Made by a program: the position numbers and the translations under genes. 64,000 nt of DNA from Phenylobacterium sp. RIFCSPHIGHO2_01_FULL_69_31 (GTDB lineage Bacteria > Pseudomonadota > Alphaproteobacteria > Caulobacterales > Caulobacteraceae): positions 159,854 through 223,853 of the forward strand of contig NZ_MHXN01000014.1 in assembly GCF_001824475.1 (NCBI RefSeq). Reading direction: 5' to 3'. Under the pieces are notes generated by a model that did no database searches, had not been told where the DNA came from, and saw nothing but the letters and a program-made list of their open reading frames with translations. Every line of letters starts with the position of its first letter. Within the stretch, counting starts at the first letter, position 1. Below, in pieces: positions 41,931 through 51,500 of the stretch.

Positions 41931-43523
41931 GTGCCCGCAGCCCCCGATTTCCCGCCCTCGCCCGACAAGGTCGTGGTCCGCCGCGCCCTGATCTCGGTGT
42001 CCGACAAGACCGGCCTGATCGAGGCGGCCCAGAAGCTGGCGGCGCTCGGCGTCGAGCTGGTCTCCACCGGCGGCACCCGCAAGGCGATCGCCGACGCGGG
42101 TCTGCCGGTGAAGGACGTGGCCGACCTGACGGGCTTCCCGGAGATGATGGACGGCCGGGTGAAGACCCTGCATCCGGTGGTCCACGGCGGCCTCCTGGGC
42201 GTGCGCGACGCCCCCGCCCACAGGGTGGCCATGGACGAGCACGGGATCGGCGCGATCGACCTCGTCTACGTCAACCTCTACCCCTTCGAGCAGACGGTGG
42301 CCGCCGGCGGCGACTACGAGACCTGCGTCGAGAACATCGACATCGGCGGGCCGGCGATGATCCGATCGGCGGCGAAAAACCACGGCTACGTCGCCATCTG
42401 CACCGATCCGACCGATATGGCCGAGGTGCTGGCCGAGCTGGCGGACGGCGGGGCGACATCTCTGGCCTTGCGCAAGACCCTGGCGGCGCGGGCCTATGGC
42501 CGGACGGCGGCCTATGACGCGGCGATCTCGACCTGGTTCGCGGGCGCCCTGGGCGAGACCGCGCCGAAGCGCCTGGCCTTCGCCGGCGAGCTTGTCCAGA
42601 CGATGCGCTACGGCGAGAACCCGCACCAGTCGGCCGCCTTTTACCGCTTCCCGAACCCCCGGACGGGCGTCGCCACGGCCCGGCAGCTCCAGGGCAAGGA
42701 GCTGAGCTACAACAACATCAACGACACCGACGCGGCCTTCGAGCTGATCGCCGAGTTTGACCCGGCGAGCGGCCCCGCCTGCGCGATCATCAAGCACGCC
42801 AATCCGTGCGGGGTCGCCACCGGCGCCTCGATGGCGGAGGCCTACGACCGGGCGCTGGCGTGCGACCCCACCAGCGCGTTCGGCGGCATCGTGGCGCTGA
42901 ACTCGACGCTGGACGCCGCCACGGCCGCAAAGATCCTGGAGATCTTCACCGAGGTGGTGATCGCTCCGGACGCCGATCCGGACGCCGTGGCGCTGTTTGC
43001 GAAGAAGAAGAACGTGCGCCTGCTGACCACCGGCGGCCTGCCCGACCCGGCGGCGGCCGGGAACACCTTCCGCTCGGTGGCCGGCGGCTTCCTGGTGCAG
43101 AGCCGTGATGCGGCTCGCCTGACGCCCGCGGACCTGACGGTGGTGACCAAGCGCGCGCCGACGGACGAGGAGGTGCGGGACATGCTGTTCGCCTTCACCA
43201 TCGCCAAGCACGTGAAGTCGAACGCCATCGTCTATGCCCGCGCGGGCCAGACCCTGGGCGTCGGCGCCGGCCAGATGAACCGAAAGGACTCGGCTCGGAT
43301 CGCCGCCCTCAGGGCCGCGGACTTCGGCCTGGATCTGAGGGGCTCGGCCTGTGCGTCGGAAGCGTTCTTCCCGTTCCCGGACGGCCTCATCCAGGCGGCG
43401 GACGCGGGGTGCACCGCGGTGATCCAGCCCGGCGGCTCCATCGGCGACGACAAGGTCATCGCGGCCGCCGACGACCGCGGCCTAGCCATGGTGTTCACCG
43501 GCGTGCGGGTCTTCCGGCACTAA
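41931..43523 (+). CDS. purH: Bifunctional AICAR transformylase / IMP cyclohydrolase
   Basis: Catalyses the last two steps of IMP synthesis, 530 aa, normal length. The N-terminal MGS-like cyclohydrolase domain (~1-200) has [21 protein letters not shown] and [13 protein letters not shown]. The C-terminal transformylase domain has the Lys-His pair in [11 protein letters not shown]. The GTG at 41931 has GAGGAG eight bases upstream. It is separated from the heparinase-like gene by 114 bases. A 13-bp hairpin follows. Confidence 0.97.
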   Translation: MPAAPDFPPSPDKVVVRRALISVSDKTGLIEAAQKLAALGVELVSTGGTRKAIADAGLPVKDVADLTGFPEMMDGRVKTLHPVVHGGLLGVRDAPAHRVAMDEHGIGAIDLVYVNLYPFEQTVAAGGDYETCVENIDIGGPAMIRSAAKNHGYVAICTDPTDMAEVLAELADGGATSLALRKTLAARAYGRTAAYDAAISTWFAGALGETAPKRLAFAGELVQTMRYGENPHQSAAFYRFPNPRTGVATARQLQGKELSYNNINDTDAAFELIAEFDPASGPACAIIKHANPCGVATGASMAEAYDRALACDPTSAFGGIVALNSTLDAATAAKILEIFTEVVIAPDADPDAVALFAKKKNVRLLTTGGLPDPAAAGNTFRSVAGGFLVQSRDAARLTPADLTVVTKRAPTDEEVRDMLFAFTIAKHVKSNAIVYARAGQTLGVGAGQMNRKDSARIAALRAADFGLDLRGSACASEAFFPFPDGLIQAADAGCTAVIQPGGSIGDDKVIAAADDRGLAMVFTGVRVFRH

Positions 43524-43529
43524 AGCCAT

Positions 43530-43558
43530 CGTCCCGGTTGGCGGCGCCAACCGGGACG
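43530..43558. terminator. 13-bp perfect hairpin between convergent purH and merR-type gene
   Basis: CGTCCCGGTTGGC pairs perfectly with GCCAACCGGGACG around a 3-base GGC loop. There is no T run, so it may serve as a bidirectional pause or 3'-end protecting structure rather than a classical intrinsic terminator. Confidence 0.6.
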
Positions 43559-43573
43559 ACATCCCAGTAGGTG

Positions 43574-43975
43574 TTAGATCGAGCGTCCCAGCCTGCGGGC
43601 GGCGCCTTCGGTGCGCGGCGTCTGGAGATCGGCCAGCACCTCGTCCAGCTGGCCGAGCTCGGCGGTCAGCGCCTCGCGGCGGCGTTCCAGCTTGCGTAGG
43701 GCGCAGTCGTGGCCGCGGCCGTCCTCGTCGGCGCTGAGCACCTCTTCGATGTCGGGCAGTGAGACGCCGGCCTTGCGCAGGCGGGCGATCCATTCCAGCC
43801 GGCCGCGGGCGACGGGGTCGTAGTAGCGGGCGTTCAGCCGGTCGCGGCGGGCCTCGACCAGCCCCTTTTCCTCATAGAAGCGCAGCGCGCGGGCGGTCAG
43901 GCCGAACAGGCGCATGGCGCCCGACATGCCGAGCCGGGGCAGGTGGTGGATGTTCTCTCTGGTCATGGCTTCCAT
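43574..43975 (-). CDS. MerR-family transcriptional regulator
   Basis: 133-aa regulator. The winged helix reads MRLFGLTARALRFYEEKGLV followed by RRDRLNARYYDPVARGRLEWI. A long dimerisation helix follows (DCALRKLERRREALTAELGQ). Only one Cys is in the C-terminal part, so metal sensing like MerR/CueR is doubtful. Start choice is uncertain: ATG 43975 or ATG 43966, neither with a good Shine-Dalgarno. It is divergent from the ScfR-type regulator (165 bases between starts). Confidence 0.88.
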   Translation of the reverse strand: MEAMTRENIHHLPRLGMSGAMRLFGLTARALRFYEEKGLVEARRDRLNARYYDPVARGRLEWIARLRKAGVSLPDIEEVLSADEDGRGHDCALRKLERRREALTAELGQLDEVLADLQTPRTEGAARRLGRSI

Positions 43976-44120
43976 CCCGTTGGAGACCGGAGATCTACAC
44001 AAGCCAGTGAAGTTGTACGGGGCCTGCGAGGCGACGCTCCGGAACACTCGCCGCGGAATACGCGCTATTTTCCCTCGCAGCTCAAATGACATCGTGCGAA
44101 GAGTTGGCCTTCGCGGGCGC

Positions 44121-44145
44121 CGCATTTGTGAAATTGTAAAATGCG
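44121..44145. promoter_or_regulatory. Palindrome over the start codon of the ScfR-type gene
   Basis: CGCATTT-N11-AAATGCG, perfect 7-bp arms; the right arm contains the ATG at 44141. Its position and symmetry suggest an autoregulatory operator. No Shine-Dalgarno precedes the ATG. Binding by the encoded regulator is inference. Confidence 0.5.
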
Positions 44146-45553
44146 ATACAAGCTCTTCGTCGGACCCAAGGTGCGCAGCTTGCGCGCCCGGAACGGATGG
44201 CGGCTGGAGGCCTGCGCCCGCAAGCTCGGCATCTCGGTGAGTTATCTTTCCCAGATCGAGGCCAACCAGCGGCCGGTCACCGACCGCGTGCTGATGGGCC
44301 TGATCGAGACCTTCGGCGTCCCGGCCGAAACCTTCGAGGCCGATGGCGACCAGCGCCTGCTGGCGGACCTGCGGGAGGCCGTGGCCGAGAGCGGCTCGGC
44401 CGAGGTTCCCATCCCGCTCAGCGAGCTGCGCCAGGTGGCCCAGCAGTCGCCGGGGCTGGCCCGCCGGTTCCTGGACCTGCACCGCGCCAACCACCGCCTG
44501 GCCGAGCGCCTGAAGCTGACCGAGGAGGCGGTGGCCCTGGACGAGGCCATGTCGGCCAGCTCGCTGCTGCCCTACGAAGAGGTCCGCGACTTCTTCCACT
44601 TCAAGGACAACTACATCGACAGCCTGGACCGGGCGGCCGAGGACCTGGCCCAGGAGATCGGCCTGGACCAGCCGGCGTCGGCGGACATGCTGCTGGAAAT
44701 GTACCTGCGCGAGCGGCTGGGCGTGCGTGTGCGCTATGCGCCGCTGGGCGACGTGATGCGCCGCTACGACCCGGCCGTGCACGAGCTGTGGCTGAACACC
44801 GCCCAGCCCGCCGCCACCCGGGCCTTCCAGATGGCGTTCCACGTGGCGGTGGCGAACCTCTCGGACATCATCGAGGCCGAGCTCAGCGACGCGCGGTTCA
44901 AGAGCCCGGAGGCGGTGGACGTCTGCCGCATCGGCCTGGGCAACTACGCCGCCGGCGCCCTCCTGACGCCCTACCGCCGGTTCGCGGCCGCGGCGCGGGA
45001 GCAGCGGCACGACGTGGAGCAGCTCGCCGCCCACTTCGGGGCCAGCCTGGAGCAGGTGTGCCACCGGCTCTCCACCCTCCAGCGTCCGGGCCAGCGGGGG
45101 GTGCCATTCTATTTCGTGCGGCTGGACTATGCGGGAAACATCACCAAGCGGCACAGCGCCACGCGGTTCCGGTTCGCCCGGTTCGGCGGCGCCTGCCCGC
45201 TGTGGAACGTGCACGACGCGGTGGCCTCGCCGGACCGGTTCCTGGTGCAGGTGGCGTCCATGCCGGACGGCGACCGCTACCTCTGCGTAGCGCGGGCGGT
45301 GGTGAAGCGGTCGGAGAGCTACTTGGCGCCCGACCGCCGCTATGTGCTGGGCTTCGGCTGCGAGATCGCCCACGCCCATGAGCTGGTCTATTCCGAAGGT
45401 CTGGACCTCAAGGGGCCCGCCGCGCCGATCGGGGTCAGCTGCCGGATCTGCGAGCGCGACGACTGCGCCCAGCGGGCCTTCCCGCCGGTGGACCGGCGGC
45501 TCAGCGTGCCCAAGCACGAGCGCCGCACGGTGCCGTTCCGGCTGGGAAGCTAG
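44141..45553 (+). CDS. XRE-family ScfR/PccR/RamB-type regulator of short-chain acyl metabolism
   Basis: 470-aa transcription factor. The N-terminal XRE helix-turn-helix (~5-60) has LEACARKLGISVSYLSQIEA and NQRPVTDRVL. The middle is an IrrE/ImmA-like domain that lacks a HExxH zinc motif (AFQMAFHVAVANL stands in its place). The C-terminal DUF2083 domain has GVSCRICERDDCAQRAFPP. Relatives control propionyl-CoA carboxylase (PccR) or acetate/glyoxylate genes (RamB), sensing acyl-CoAs. No such target gene is adjacent. The stop overlaps the convergent PEPxxWA gene (CTAG). Confidence 0.9.
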   Translation: MRYKLFVGPKVRSLRARNGWRLEACARKLGISVSYLSQIEANQRPVTDRVLMGLIETFGVPAETFEADGDQRLLADLREAVAESGSAEVPIPLSELRQVAQQSPGLARRFLDLHRANHRLAERLKLTEEAVALDEAMSASSLLPYEEVRDFFHFKDNYIDSLDRAAEDLAQEIGLDQPASADMLLEMYLRERLGVRVRYAPLGDVMRRYDPAVHELWLNTAQPAATRAFQMAFHVAVANLSDIIEAELSDARFKSPEAVDVCRIGLGNYAAGALLTPYRRFAAAAREQRHDVEQLAAHFGASLEQVCHRLSTLQRPGQRGVPFYFVRLDYAGNITKRHSATRFRFARFGGACPLWNVHDAVASPDRFLVQVASMPDGDRYLCVARAVVKRSESYLAPDRRYVLGFGCEIAHAHELVYSEGLDLKGPAAPIGVSCRICERDDCAQRAFPPVDRRLSVPKHERRTVPFRLGS

Positions 45554-46197
45554 GCCAGGGCCATCCGACGGCGGCGGAGGACCGAGCCGGCCGCGCCGAA
45601 GCCCAAGATCATCATCGCCCAGGTGGCGGGCTCGGGAACCCCGGCCACCGGCGTGCCGGTGACGACGAGATTGTCGAGCTGCAGGCCCCGCCCGGTGGCG
45701 AAGTAGTCGGACTGGAACTGGAAGCGCAGGTCCACGGTCCCGCCAGCGAACTGGCTCAGGTCGAAGGTGGCCCGGCCGGCCTTCGTCCCGGAGACGCCGG
45801 TGTCCCCGAGCCGGGAGAGGTTGTTGCTCATCGGCGCGTAGACGCCGGCCGTGATGGGCGACAGCAGGCCCGCCTTGGGCTCGAACACGCCGGTGTCCGA
45901 GGCCACGACGTTGAAGCCGTCGTAGCGGGCTTCCGAGACGATGTCGAAGTCGAACACCAGCAGGGCGTCGAGGTACTGCGTCAGGTCCAGCGAGAGCTGG
46001 TAGAAGGAGTACTCGTAGTCCCGGTAGCCGCCCGTCGCGTGGCCGACGATGCCGTTGCCGACCCGGAAGTTGCCGCTCACCTGCTCTTGCGCGGTGAGCC
46101 CGCCCGAGAAGTTCTGCCGAAAGATCTGGGCCGCCTCGGCGCCGGTGGCCATGGAGGCCGCACAGGCCAGGGCGGCGAGGGAAACAAGCTTACGCAC
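45550..46197 (-). CDS. Second PEPxxWA-CTERM secreted protein
   Basis: 215-aa exported protein of unknown function. The signal peptide is RKLVSLAALACAASMATGAEA. The body is a jelly-roll-like beta domain (QIFRQNFSGGLTAQEQVSGN; LQLDNLVVTG near the end), similar to carbohydrate-binding or adhesion modules. The tail is VPEPATWAMMILGFGAAGSV followed by LRRRR. The start is GTG at 46197, with GGAG eight bases upstream; longer frames lack the signal peptide. Not homologous by eye to the PEPxxWA protein at 20445 except in the tail. Confidence 0.88.
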   Translation of the reverse strand: MRKLVSLAALACAASMATGAEAAQIFRQNFSGGLTAQEQVSGNFRVGNGIVGHATGGYRDYEYSFYQLSLDLTQYLDALLVFDFDIVSEARYDGFNVVASDTGVFEPKAGLLSPITAGVYAPMSNNLSRLGDTGVSGTKAGRATFDLSQFAGGTVDLRFQFQSDYFATGRGLQLDNLVVTGTPVAGVPEPATWAMMILGFGAAGSVLRRRRMALA

Positions 46198-46407
46198 GCT
46201 GTTACTCCGTCTGTTGCTGGGATCGCGGCGAAACTGACGGGCGGTCGGGGCGCCGTCAGCCGCCGGGCGACCTGCGCCGGTCCGCCTGCGCCGCATCGAC
46301 GAACCCCGGCGGGACGCCGACCAGGGCGGCTCGCGGACCCACCGGCCTTTCGACCGGACCGGACGAGCCTGCGACGAACCCTGGCGTCCGGACCCCACGC
46401 CTGCGCT

Positions 46408-47553
46408 ATGGTCGCCGCAATGCCAGCCGCCTTCATCCGCGAGATCGACCGCAAGACCGCCCGCCAGGCCCTTTGGCTGACCCTGGCGGTGTGGGGCCTC
46501 GACATCGTCTTCAACCTGCTGCCGATCGCCATCGACGGCCGGGCCAACGCAGCGGTGGGCGCCAGCGTCCTGCTCATCGCGGTGGTCGGCTGCGGCCTGT
46601 CGCTGATCGTCTACCGGGTGATGGCGCGGCTGCGACATCGGTCGGCGGCGGTCCGCTACGGGGCGCTGGTCGGGCTGGCCCTGACCTGCGGGGCGGTGAA
46701 CTCGCTGGCCGACCTGACCCTCGGCGGCGCACTGCGCGACCTGATCGACCCCGCCGCGGCGCAGCTTGCCAACCAGCGCCTGGTGTTTCGGGGTATCAGC
46801 AACCTATTCGGCCTGTCGTGGATGTATGGGCTGCTGGGGGCGTTCTACATGATGCTGCAGGCCAACCGGGCGCTGCTGGAGCACGAGCGCCAGCTTGCCG
46901 ACGCCCGCACCGCCGCGGCCGAGGCCGAGGGCCAGGCCACCGCCGCCCGGCTCGCCGCGCTCCGCTACCAGCTCAACCCCCACTTCCTGTTCAACACCCT
47001 GAACGCCGTCTCGTCCGCCGTCATCACCAAGCGTAACGCCGAGGCGGAGGACATGCTGGAGAAGCTGGCCGGCTTCCTGCGGGTGACGCTGGCGGCCGAT
47101 CCGGAAGGGATGATCCCGCTGGAGGACGAGCTGGCCAACATCCAGGCCTATCTGGAGATCGAGAGCGTCCGCTTCCGCGACCGGCTGGGCGTGGATTTCT
47201 CGTGTCCCGACGACCTGCGCGGCGCCGTGGTGCCCAGCTTCATCCTGCAGCCGCTGATCGAAAACGCGGTCAAGCACGGGGTCTCGCGCGCCACCGGCGC
47301 GGTCACCGTCCGCCTCGAGGTCGCGCGCGATGGCGACGACCTGGTGGTGCTGGTCGAGGACGACGCTGAGCGGCTGGGCGAGCCGGCCCAGGGCGGCGGC
47401 GTCGGCCTGAAGAACATCCGCCAGCGGCTCGAGGTCCTGTACGGCCCGCGCGGCGTGCTCCAGACCACGGCGCGCGAGCGGGGATTCCTCGCGATGGTTC
47501 GGATGCCGCTGATCCGGACGCTGAAGCCGAAAGCGGCGCGGCGGGTGGCCTGA
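46408..47553 (+). CDS. LytS/YehU-family sensor histidine kinase
   Basis: 381-aa inner-membrane kinase. Four hydrophobic helices fill the first ~150 residues (LWLTLAVWGLDIVFNLLPI, VGASVLLIAVVGCGLSLIVY, YGALVGLALTCGAVNSLADL, GLSWMYGLLGAFYMML). A coiled coil leads to the His_kinase domain LRYQLNPHFLFNTLNAVSS, in which His is the phosphorylation site. HATPase_c has QPLIENAVKHG and GGVGLKNIRQRL. Starts at 46408 (MVAAMP) or 46420 are both possible. It is paired with the LytTR regulator one base downstream. Confidence 0.92.
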   Translation: MVAAMPAAFIREIDRKTARQALWLTLAVWGLDIVFNLLPIAIDGRANAAVGASVLLIAVVGCGLSLIVYRVMARLRHRSAAVRYGALVGLALTCGAVNSLADLTLGGALRDLIDPAAAQLANQRLVFRGISNLFGLSWMYGLLGAFYMMLQANRALLEHERQLADARTAAAEAEGQATAARLAALRYQLNPHFLFNTLNAVSSAVITKRNAEAEDMLEKLAGFLRVTLAADPEGMIPLEDELANIQAYLEIESVRFRDRLGVDFSCPDDLRGAVVPSFILQPLIENAVKHGVSRATGAVTVRLEVARDGDDLVVLVEDDAERLGEPAQGGGVGLKNIRQRLEVLYGPRGVLQTTARERGFLAMVRMPLIRTLKPKAARRVA

Positions 47554-47554
47554 T

Positions 47555-48292
47555 ATGCGCGTGCTGCTGGTGGACGACGAGCCCGCCGCGCTGGAGCGGC
47601 TGCAGGCGCTGTTCGAGCAGATCTCGGGGGTCGAGGTCGTCGGCGTGGCGCGCAACGGGCGCGAGGCCCTGGAGCAGATCCAGGCGCTGACCCCCGACCT
47701 CGTCATGCTGGACATCCAGATGCCGGAACGCAGCGGCCTGTCGGTGGCCGCGACGCTGCCGGCCGACGAGCGCCCGGAAATCGTCTTCGTCACCGCGTTC
47801 GAGATGTACGGCGCCGACGCCTTCGACGTGGAAGCGGCCGACTATCTGCTGAAGCCGGTGCGTTTCGACCGGCTGCGCCAGGCGGTGGAGCGGGCCCGCC
47901 GGCGCCGCGCCCTGCGCGAAGCGCCGCCTGAGGTCCCGCCGGTGGCGGCCGAGGCCGTGTCGTTCTGGGTGCCGGGGCGCAACGGCCACGTGCGGGTCTC
48001 GGCCGCAGACCTCGACTGGATCGAGGCGGCGCGGGACTATGTGCTGCTGCACACCCCCACGCGCAGCCACATCCACCGGCTGACCATGACCGCGCTCGAG
48101 GAAATGCTCGACCCCACGATGCTGACCCGCGTCCACCGCTCGGCCTTCGTGAACCTCAGCCGGGTCCAGGAGGTGCAGCGTCTGGGGAAGGGCCTGATCG
48201 CACTCGTGCTGCGCGATGGCGTGAACGTCGCGGTGGGCCCCACCTATGTGAAGGCGGTCCTCGCACGGCTGGGTCTCAACGCCACGGCCTGA
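47555..48292 (+). CDS. LytTR-family response regulator
   Basis: 245-aa DNA-binding regulator. The receiver domain starts RVLLVDDEPAALERL with phosphoacceptor Asp in LVMLDIQMPERSG and Lys in YLLKPVRFDRL. The C-terminal LytTR domain (~135-245) has VSAADLDWIEAARDYVLLHT and LTRVHRSAFVNLSRVQEV. It works with the upstream LytS-type kinase; targets are unknown. Confidence 0.94.
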   Translation: MRVLLVDDEPAALERLQALFEQISGVEVVGVARNGREALEQIQALTPDLVMLDIQMPERSGLSVAATLPADERPEIVFVTAFEMYGADAFDVEAADYLLKPVRFDRLRQAVERARRRRALREAPPEVPPVAAEAVSFWVPGRNGHVRVSAADLDWIEAARDYVLLHTPTRSHIHRLTMTALEEMLDPTMLTRVHRSAFVNLSRVQEVQRLGKGLIALVLRDGVNVAVGPTYVKAVLARLGLNATA

Positions 48293-48519
48293 GGTCGTTC
48301 GTCGACGCAAGGGCGGCGTCCATCGCACGGGGCGTGCGGCCAAGGCCCGCGGCGGGCACGGTCATCGGGCTGACGCCGATCCAGGGGCCGCAATTTTCCC
48401 CGTGGCCCCGGACCCGCCTCCGCCGCCGCACCGGCCGGGTTCCCCCGACCGGCCTCTCAGCGACGCCCCGCACCCCGATGCGGGCGCCTCCCCAGGGCGG
48501 CGGAGGTGGAACGTCCGGC
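48293..48519. other. Longest gene-free spacer, between convergent LytTR gene and gdhZ
   Basis: 227 GC-rich bases with no convincing gene. A GGCCGG/CCGGCC hairpin at 48433-48454 could aid termination of either gene. Nothing else recognisable. Confidence 0.5.
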
Positions 48520-51500
48520 TCAGCTCCGCCGCTTGCGCCCGCTCGCCGCCTCGGCGGCCAGTTCACGCAGGGCCGCGTTGGCGATGGTGAGCTTGGCGAA
48601 CGTCCATCCGCCGCCGCCGGCCTCGATCTCGTCGACCGTGCGCGTCGCCGCCCGCGACTGCTCCGGCCGCAGCGCCGCCCAGGCCGACACCGCGCTGCGG
48701 GCGTGAATGTCGTCGTCGCCCGCCTGCGCGCCGCCCGAGAATGACATGATGGCCCGCGTGAGCTGGGTCTGTTCGGTCAGCAGGTCCTCGATCAGCCGGC
48801 GCAGCGCCGTCCGTTCGAAGATGTCGCCGGCGCGGAACTCCCCGGCCGCCGCCCGCAACCGGTCGAAGGCGAAGGCCGCGCCGGTGGCGTAGTAGAGCCG
48901 GGCCACGTTCTGCAGCGGCCAGCTCGACGCCTCGGCCAGGTCCACCAGGTCGGCGGCGGTGGTGAGGAAGCCGAGGGCGGCGACCGCCCGCGCCTGCGCC
49001 GCTGGCGCCCCGGCGTCCTGCAACTGGCGGACGCGGTCGTCGAATTGGCCGCACTCCACCGGCGACAGGATCTCCGGGATCAGGCCCTGGAGGCGACGGA
49101 ACCCAGGAACGTACTGCGCCGTCAGCTCGGCCACCGTCAGCCCCTCACGCCCAGCACGGCGCGCCAGCCAGAAGGTGGCGCCCCGCAGGCCGGTGACCAG
49201 GCGGCGGAACAGCGCCATCTGGCCCGAGGCCGGGATCTTGAGGTCCAGCGCCTCGACCTGTGCCCACAGCGTCTCGAAATCCAGGGCCTGTTTGGCGGCC
49301 TCGTAGCCGGCGGTCAGCGCCACCACGTCGCAACCGGCCGACGTCATGGTCCGCGACGGGAAGCTGGGCCCGCAGCGGTTGATCATGTCGTTGGCGATCA
49401 CGGTCGCGATGATGTCGGGCCGCAGGCGGTGGGCGCGGATGGCGTCCTTGTACTTGCGCAGCGGCTTGGGGAAGTAGGCCTCCAGCCGGCTCTCGAAGAA
49501 GGGGTCCCGGGTGGCGTGGCTGGCGACGATCTCCCGCTTCAGCTCCAGTTTGCCATAGGCCAGCAGCACGGCCAGCTCGGGCCGCAGCAGGCCGCGCCCG
49601 GACTTCAGCCGTTCGGCGATCTCCATGGCGTCGGGCAGGCCCTCGACCGCCCGGTCCAGGCGGCCGGCCTGCTCCAGCTCGGACATGAACCGCGCGTGCG
49701 GTTCCAGCTCGCCCGCCGAGTCCATCTCCAGCAGGGAGAGGGCCAGGGTCTGGTCGTAGTTGTGGACCAGGACGTGGCGGGCCACGTCGTCGGTCATGGT
49801 CGGGAGCAGCTTGTTGCGCTGGGCGCGGCTGAGCTTGCCCTGCCGTTCCAGGATCCCCGTGGTGATCTTGATGTTCACCTCGTGGTCCGAGCTGTCGACG
49901 CCCGCGGAGTTGTCGATGGCGTCGGTCTCGACCCGGCCCCCGGCGGCGGCGAACTCGATGCGGCCGGCCTGGGTCAGGCCCAGGTTCGCGCCCTCGCCGA
50001 CGACCTTGACCCGCAGGTCCGCGCCGTTGACGCGCACGGCGTCGTTGGCCTTGTCGCCCGCGTCCATGTGGGACTCGGTCCTGGCCTTCACATAGGTGCC
50101 GATGCCGCCGAGGTAGAGCAGCTCGGCCGGCGCCTTGAGGATCAGGTTGATGACCTCGCTGGGCGACAGGGCTTCGGCCTCGGTCCCGAGGAACCGCCGC
50201 ACCTCCGGCGACAGCGGGATCGACTTGAGCGCGCGCGAGAAGACCCCGCCGCCCTTGCTGATCTTCTTCTTGTCGTAGTCCTGCCAGGACGAGCGCGGCA
50301 GGGCGAACATGCGTTCGCGCTCGGCATAGCTCTTCGCCGGGTCGGGGTCGGGGTCCAGGAAGATGTCGCGGTGGTCGAACGCGGCCTGCAGGCGGATGCA
50401 GCGAGACAGCAGCATGCCGTTGCCGAACACGTCGCCCGACATGTCGCCGCAACCGACCACGGTGAAGGGTTCGGACTGGATGTCCTTGCCCATCTCGCGG
50501 AAGTGCCGCTTCACGGCTTCCCAGGCGCCGCGGGCGGTGATGCCCATGGCCTTGTGGTCGTAGCCGACCGACCCGCCGGAGGCGAAGGCGTCGCCCAACC
50601 AGAAGCCGTAGGACTCGGCGACCCCGTTGGCGATGTCCGAGAAGGTGGCGGTGCCCTTGTCGGCGGCCACCACCAGATAGGGGTCGTCGCCGTCGTGGGC
50701 GATCACGCTGTCGGGCCGGATGACCTTGCCGGCCGCATCCAGGTTGTCGGTGATGTCGAGCAGGCCCGAGAGGAAGGTCTTGTAGGCCGCGATGGCCTCG
50801 GCGCGGACGGCGTCGGGCGAGCCCTTGGGCAGCTGCTTCGGATAGAAGCCGCCCTTGGAGCCAACGGGCACGATCACCGCGTTCTTCACCTGCTGCGCCT
50901 TCACCAGACCCAGCACCTCGGTGCGGAAGTCGTCGCGCCGGTCCGACCAGCGCAGGCCGCCGCGGGCCACCGGCCCGAAGCGCAGGTGCACGCCTTCGAC
51001 CTGGGTGGACCAGATGAAGATCTCGCGGAACGGCTTGGGCGCGGGCAGGTCGGCGAGCTCGCCGCTGGCCACCTTGAACGAGATGTAGGGCTTCACCGCC
51101 CCGTCGCCGGCGCGCTGGTAGAAGTTGGTCCGCTGGATGGCGCCGACCAGCAGCGCCAGGCGGCGCAGCACGCGGTCGTCGTCCAGGCTTTCGACCAGCT
51201 GCAGCGCCTCGACGATCTCGGCCATCACCGCCTCGGCCTGCGCACGACGCGCGTCGAGGTCGGCGGCGATCGCCGGATCGAACTTGATGCGGAACAGGTC
51301 GAGGATCAGGCGGGTGACGCCCGGATGGTTCGACAGCGCCTGTTCCTGCACCCGCTGCGACGGATCCAGGCCGGACTGCTGGCGATAGCGCGCCAGGGCC
51401 CGGACCAGGGCGGCGTCGCGCCAGGGAATGGAGAGCTCCATCACCAGGCGGTTGAACCCGTCGTTCTCGGTGCGGCCGGTCCAGACCGCGGCCACGGCGT

